In this document: piece by piece, positions 1-64,000 of the stretch | How the letters are laid out: each line of letters starts with the position of its first letter | Numbering within the stretch: position 1 is the first letter of the stretch | Source: Sipunculus nudus | Taxonomy: Eukaryota > Annelida > Sipuncula > Golfingiida > Sipunculidae | Direction of reading: 5' to 3' | Assembly: GCA_026874595.1 (NCBI GenBank) | Contig: CM049307.1 | Coordinates: forward strand, 39,722,862-39,786,861 | Length of the DNA stretch: 64,000 bases | Translations under genes and position numbers: made by a program | Notes under the pieces: generated by a model | What the model was told of the DNA's origin: nothing | Databases searched by the model: none | Seen by the model: the letters and a program-made list of their open reading frames with translations, nothing else

Positions 1-929
1 TATTGTAACAGATTTTTAAAATATATTCATACATTTTATATAAAATACATTCGGTTCAGCTATACTAAACAATTATAAGAAAAATTATCTGGGGTTTTTT
101 TATGCATTATTCCCCTGAAATCCCCGTTTAATAAATTCTGGATTCTGCTTTCTATCGGCCATTGAATGGTTATTCTACTGCTACGAGTCTTGCGATTCTT
201 TTATCCTGATGGATTTTTATATTAAAACATTTCAAAACAAAAAGAAACCTTCGTTTTCTATGCCAAAAGAAGACAGTGTTAATCTAAACTTACTTATAAA
301 CAGTGACAACCCTGACGTGAATAGAAACTAAAGTCAGTGTATAAGTGCGGAACGTTAATTTACAGAATCGCACGCGGTGCGCTTTAGACAGCAAAAGTAT
401 TGATTTTATGAATAAAACCTGGAATGACACGATGACAGGGGTGGCTAGATAATACCACTAACTGTCAATTACCGGGGCGATAAATCAAGGAAACGCGACC
501 CCTATCCACTGATTGATTCCGGCGGTAATAACGTCGTTTTTTTAAGACCGTCTTCTGTGACGAGCCATTGGTCTCAGAGCGTAAGTTCCGTCACAGAGTC
601 GAAGCTCCAGTCTCAAGCTCTGCTTCAATGTCGTAGTTTGTCCAGCCCCGGGTTCAAAATTCGTCGAGCGTCACTCCTCGTTCTCGCCTCTTAGGTCTCT
701 GGCGTTTCATTCCCCAGTATTATGAGTTTTATTATTTTATATTTTTTGACGTTCCTTAGTTTATGAAAGTAACAGGATTTCTTTATTTTAAAAACGGTGT
801 TTTTTACAATATACAAATGAAATGTAGCCTTTTTATGTAATGTCATTTTGAAATTTATGAAAAAAGATGCTGAAGGAATATACACAGCCGATCTGCTGAT
901 TACACATATACATACACACGTACACACAC

Positions 930-972
<43 letters not shown>

Positions 973-3900
973 GATATATATATAATTTCCGGTACTTCCA
1001 TGAATACTGTGGGAACTTAATAATAAGATACTAGTCAATAAGTAGTAATCATACCTTAAGATCATATAAAACTGCATTTTATTAGTGTATTAGTGCACTG
1101 ATCCTGCACAGAAAATAATACCATTATCATGATTAACCTTGACCAGGTGTGGTAATGGCTGTTTCAAGATATTATCTAAAACCTGGATTATTTAATCTGT
1201 AAACTTTTCAGTTACCCGATCCCTCCTGGGATATTTGTCTCTAAAATCTCCCTTGGCCCTGAAAGTTGTTGAATAACCGACCTGATTTATAGAAGTCTGG
1301 AGGCATAGAGGTCAGGTGGAATTGAGTAAACACGGGGTTATTTAAGGGAGAGATTATAATAAGGAAAATAACTTAAATGAATTTATCAGTTGTATTTATG
1401 TAAACGATTAGTGCTTAGTCGCCTGGGTGAGAACCTTTAACGAAAGAATCAATAACCTTCATTGAGAATAAAAGAGGTGACTCTCTGGTCGTCAATGATA
1501 AATATTTCTATTAATTTATTATATATTTTTTTTCTTCATAGAAATCCAGTATTTCTGTTCAGATTTATCCAATAAAAAGCTTGACATTTAACTTTGTGAT
1601 AAACAGTGTTACTGTAAATTCGTGCATTCAACATTTGCCTTAAGAATATTTCTTTTTTATATGGACATAAAGGCAAATTTGTAAATAATAAGCAAATAAA
1701 TAAAAAACCCGAAATTTTACCGTAAGATGATTTTTCTTAAATTTTGAGCCGATATAGTCGATATACCATGACGGATATTTATGCTGAGATGATCAGCGGT
1801 TTATAAACTGTGAAAACAATATGCAAACACGTAGTGCGTACACGTAGATTTAATTTAGAAATATTTTACTCAGTTACGGATCCCATTTATTTTGCACAGC
1901 TGTTGTCGAGAATGTAATATGGTTTTGACGAAGTAGTGTACCGTCAGCTGGTATATTGATTAAATGAAACCATAGGCATTTGTTTCTATTAAATATATTG
2001 AAAATTTGCTGCTTTTCATTTACTTTCACGTTTTCAAAGATTTTGCATATACTTTCAGGGTTTCTTAGATTTAACGGAAAACGGAAACATCTAATTTATG
2101 TAATATTATTTTAGTTAACTTAATCTGGACCTGATAATTCAGAAGATATCATGTGTATAATTTGTATAATGAGCGTTCTGGGAACTCGAATGTTTTAAAG
2201 TATGTAGATTTGTTAAATGTATTATGTTTACGGAAAAGTTTCTATTATAGTTCTGACATTCTTATCCTTTCATTAATTATCCATCGTTTTTAAATATATT
2301 TGATAAACATGGACGTAATGCCTCTTATGCGAGAGTTGACAGAACCCTGAAAATGATTGTAACCAAATACGGCAACACCCTGTAAAACAAAGTCATACTT
2401 TATTTCGAATGTTCGAAACGTATCAGAAAGGTTACTCTGGAATACCATATTGTAGGTGAATGCTTTTAACAAAAATAGATTATAAATAAGTTGTGATTAT
2501 TGTTACTGGTTTAATAAGTACCGTAAGTCTGGGCAGATCAAGTGATACCACATAAGTCTGCGCACGGTGGTAAACATTTAGTCAGACTTATTCTCACAAA
2601 CGGAAGTCCTTTCATGAATATTTCATTGGGTGTCTAGAGAATTAGGCGGTTTAATGGTAACATTTGCTTCGCAACGGAATGGCAGTCCATCGTTAAAAAA
2701 TACATTGCTACTGATTCTAGGGACCCGTGAGTCCGCTGGAAATGCCCCTCTGTGATTAGAAGTAGGTGCGGACTGTTAGGCGTTTTACATTTACTGTCAA
2801 TTTATGCAAACACAATTTTTCCCCAAGATGTTTAAAGCTGATTGGTGTACGTCCGTTGATAATTGACAGATCTTTGCTATGCTTGTAGGCTCTCGGGCAT
2901 CCTGACTCGGACCCAAGGCCAAATTGCACTTGATTCAGTTTGGGAAGTACTGTGATCTCCTTACGGGCCCATAGCCACTGCGAAGAGCCGCGACAAATGG
3001 ATGGGCAGGACATATACAAGTCACAGATATGGGGACACTTTTTACGGCCTCAGTCAATTCCAGAAGCTGTATATTCATCATCACTGTAGTCGCCAGCGAC
3101 TCAACGAGGAAAATAAAGATCTTAGAGATCCGGCAAGGCTTGGCTCCCTCTGACAGCGGTGATAAATTTTGGAGAAACTTTGCCGGATTCTCACAGCAGC
3201 AGTTCGCCGCCACCTGATGTACATTGGCAGCGATGTTAACTACTGTTGGTATTACAACATTTCACGGTGCAGTGAATACTGAAGTGTTAATAAGTCTATA
3301 ATAATAATTTATTCACCGTGTTCACTTTCCTTGATATTGTACAACTATAGAGGATATGAGTATCTTGTAGTTTAAGTGTTACCGAACTGCAAATGCTGAA
3401 GTACGACAATGCATCTTAATTTGAACACAGGCGCTCAGGCAGCCTATGGATTTACCGCAGCGGACGGACGCAGGCCAACATTTAGTTACTAGCAATGCTG
3501 TCAAGTCTAGGGGCCGCAGCAACAAGTTACATTTCGAACAAGGAGAACAAACAAGCCCTGAAAGCCACCAACTGTTATATAAGTATATATATTAGTTATA
3601 TTCACGTCGTCAATGGACCGCGAGGTTCGCCAAGTTAACAACTGGCTGTCAGACCGACTTTGTGTCAGCTGATGTGAGATTCTGGCCGGAGTATATGGGG
3701 ACGGAGGGGTGATTCCTGGATGCCACTTCAGATGCAATCAGTAGTTTTATCCGCTTCAGCCTGAGACCACCCAGCCCGCCGTACACCATTTAAGGTTGAC
3801 ACTGTGTCATTTAGGGATGAATTTTGCACAACTGCGTTGGACGTACACAGATTCGGATCACGCCCAAGGGTTTTTAGCTAAGCCGTCACGATACATGGCC

Positions 3901-4038
3901 GATTTCTCTCGGAGGCACAGCCAATGCTTGGGTAACACATGACTTTCATACGGTCAACGCGTGGCACATCGAAAGGCATTCATAAAAACACGCAAAAACC
4001 AACGGAGGCGCCCCTGGTGTGAGGCGACTGAGTAAAAC
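1..4038. other. 5' flanking / upstream region, no gene recognised
   Basis: This stretch has no open frame that I recognise as a protein and no splice-linked exon in phase with the downstream gene. It is AT-rich up to about 2500 and more balanced from 2700 to 4038. It should hold the promoter and 5' untranslated region of the guanylate cyclase gene, but I cannot fix a transcription start or a convincing TATA box. An in-frame TAA lies at 4033-4035, two codons before the ATG, so translation is not open from further upstream if the leader is contiguous. A further non-coding 5' exon cannot be excluded. Confidence 0.5.
921..984. repeat. (AC)n(TA)n compound microsatellite
   Basis: Nearly uninterrupted CA dinucleotides run into TA dinucleotides. 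This is a simple repeat. The open frames across it are low-complexity artefacts. Confidence 0.95.
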
Positions 4039-62830
<58,792 letters not shown>

Positions 62831-63168
62831 GTAACAATTACACTTTAAGAATTGCCGATATTGAAAACGCCAGAAAAACAAGACCGTTTTCAGCTTTGAT
62901 TGCGACTAGCAATTTGCTTTATGAAAACCAGAAGTGGCCTTGAATTATATATAATAAAAAATGCATTCTTATTAGAGAGGTCCATATCTTAATATGTAAT
63001 TATTGCCACGTAAAGCAACAGTAAAGCCTTACAAAAAGCCAAAATTTTTCTGATTCAGACCACCATTTTTCGTAGATCATTGTTTTTGTAAATGATGACC
63101 AGGTCTTCGGTAATGTTGCTTTCGCTGCTTTAGTATTGAAAGGTGTTGAAAATTGACTAATAATTCAG

Positions 63169-63349
63169 AAGCGGATCCAAGGGGGAGGGTCCAGGAGGTA
63201 CGCGTCCCCCCTTTTTATCCGAATCAAGTTTCAGACAAAACTTTTCGGCATGGACCCCCCCCCCCTTTCCAGACCGTGGGACCTTTTTTTCATTAGTCCT
63301 CCTGCGTTTGACCCCCCCCCCCCTTTCCTAAATCCTGGATCCGTGGCTG
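63169..63349. repeat. Short element with inverted GGATCC ends (MITE-like)
   Basis: The left end, AAGCGGATCCAAGG, is an inverted match of the right end, CCTGGATCCGTGGCT, enclosing G-rich and C-rich runs. Related relics lie at 5822-5960, 15230-15262 and about 57128-57260. Confidence 0.55.
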
Positions 63350-63506
63350 TAATATTTGTGTTCCTCGTCTATACCATTTCAAGTACTGCACAAATTTTGT
63401 TTTCTTGTAAACCTTGGAAATTCCACGTATTGAGACTCACTGGTAATAAAAAAATCGCTCGCATGCATCGTATGTTTTGTTCCCATGGTCAGCAGAAGAA
63501 TTTTTC

Positions 63507-63525
63507 GGGGGGGGGGGGGGGGGGG
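63507..63525. repeat. 19-bp G run
   Basis: Uninterrupted G homopolymer in intron 13. Confidence 0.9.
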
Positions 63526-64000
63526 TGATAACAAGGAAAGAAAAATGACAGTGGTGATAGTACCATATATACGTAAAAAAATTGCCAAAGGAGCATTCAT
63601 ATGGATAAATTTAGGGAACCGAACACAGGGCGATTTAAAAAAAGTATTTAATATGTATATGCAAATCAGGTTACTCATGACAATGAAAAGTTGTTTTCAT
63701 CGTTTACAATCGCGTAAAAGGAAACGCAATTTAAGAAAACAAATCCCAGAGAACTGTTGTGGTATTCAAAATGTGGTATCATTTGTTGTGAAAGTTGTAA
63801 AAGGGGAACGTTTCCGAAAACGTGCGATTCCGGGATTTTCTTAGATCATTGATAATTCAATTAAAACATCCTCAGTTCTTAATGCCAGCAATTAATGTAG
63901 CCGCAATAAAATACCAATAACGTTTCAAGCACGCGTGACTTTTCTAATTTAAGTTTCCGATGAAAACAGATGTAAAAATACACATAAAGTCTTTACTGTA

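Larger units (their letters stand above)
62831..64000 (+). other. Intron 13, incomplete at the window edge
   Basis: Starts with donor gtaaca after a split codon (phase 1). It contains a GGATCC-ended repeat (63169-63349) and a G run (63507-63525). No in-phase exon for the dimerisation or cyclase domain is visible. The 119-codon frame at 63485-63844 begins in the G run and has no recognisable domain. Confidence 0.8.

Noticed and set aside
63485..63844. 119-codon open frame near the right edge
   Set aside because: It begins in a G homopolymer and is Lys/Arg-rich without any cyclase or kinase motif.
62831..64000. Search for the guanylate cyclase catalytic domain exon
   Set aside because: No in-phase exon with catalytic-domain motifs is present. 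The domain should lie beyond the right edge.

Overview
The window is animal genomic DNA, not bacterial. It is AT-rich, full of (TA)n, (CT)n and (CA)n microsatellites, and carries tRNA-derived SINE-like repeats, a decayed LTR retrotransposon and several families of tandem and inverted repeats. Almost all of it (4039 to the right edge) is one plus-strand gene of 13 recognisable exons with GT-AG introns. The repeat types, mainly tandem arrays with (CGTC)n-like heads, SINEs with a CCTCCGG-type body and a Ty3/gypsy-like element, suggest a lophotrochozoan, most plausibly a mollusc. That is inference; no species marker was identified.

The gene is a receptor-type (membrane) guanylate cyclase, closest in motif content to the invertebrate Gyc76C / natriuretic-peptide-receptor class. 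The 13 exons join in consistent reading phase over 2257 nt (752 complete codons). They encode a signal peptide, a periplasmic-binding-protein-like extracellular ligand-binding region (exons 1-6), a two-cysteine juxtamembrane segment (exon 7), one transmembrane helix (exon 8), a cytoplasmic linker (exon 9) and most of the kinase homology domain (exons 10-13). The end of the kinase homology domain, the dimerisation helix and the cyclase catalytic domain lie beyond the right edge. No cyclase exon is visible in 62831-64000.

Layout: 1-4038 is upstream DNA with no recognised gene; 4039-4419 is exon 1. Intron 1 (4420-34266, about 29.8 kb) holds most of the repeats: a dispersed repeat X at 10780 and 26125, a 3.4-kb direct duplication Y (11500-14848 and 18362-21796), an LTR plus broken gag between the Y copies, array families A and B whose units share a GGTGGCGCCACC palindrome, array family C with nuclear-receptor-like half sites, a GC-rich block with ACCGTACGGT palindromes, and a cluster of ATGCAAAT octamers. 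Exons 2-13 follow between 34267 and 62830. Their introns contain a ~500-bp inverted repeat pair in intron 2, a two-form minisatellite, a SINE and a composite A/B array in intron 6, and a second SINE plus a ~110-220-bp tandem repeat in intron 11.

No second host protein gene, CRISPR array, operon or rRNA is supported. The most notable observations are the uneven conservation between the Y copies and a compensatory base-pair change in a hairpin inside them, the palindrome-anchored arrays with a possible Helitron-like end, and an unusual set of kinase-homology-domain residues.
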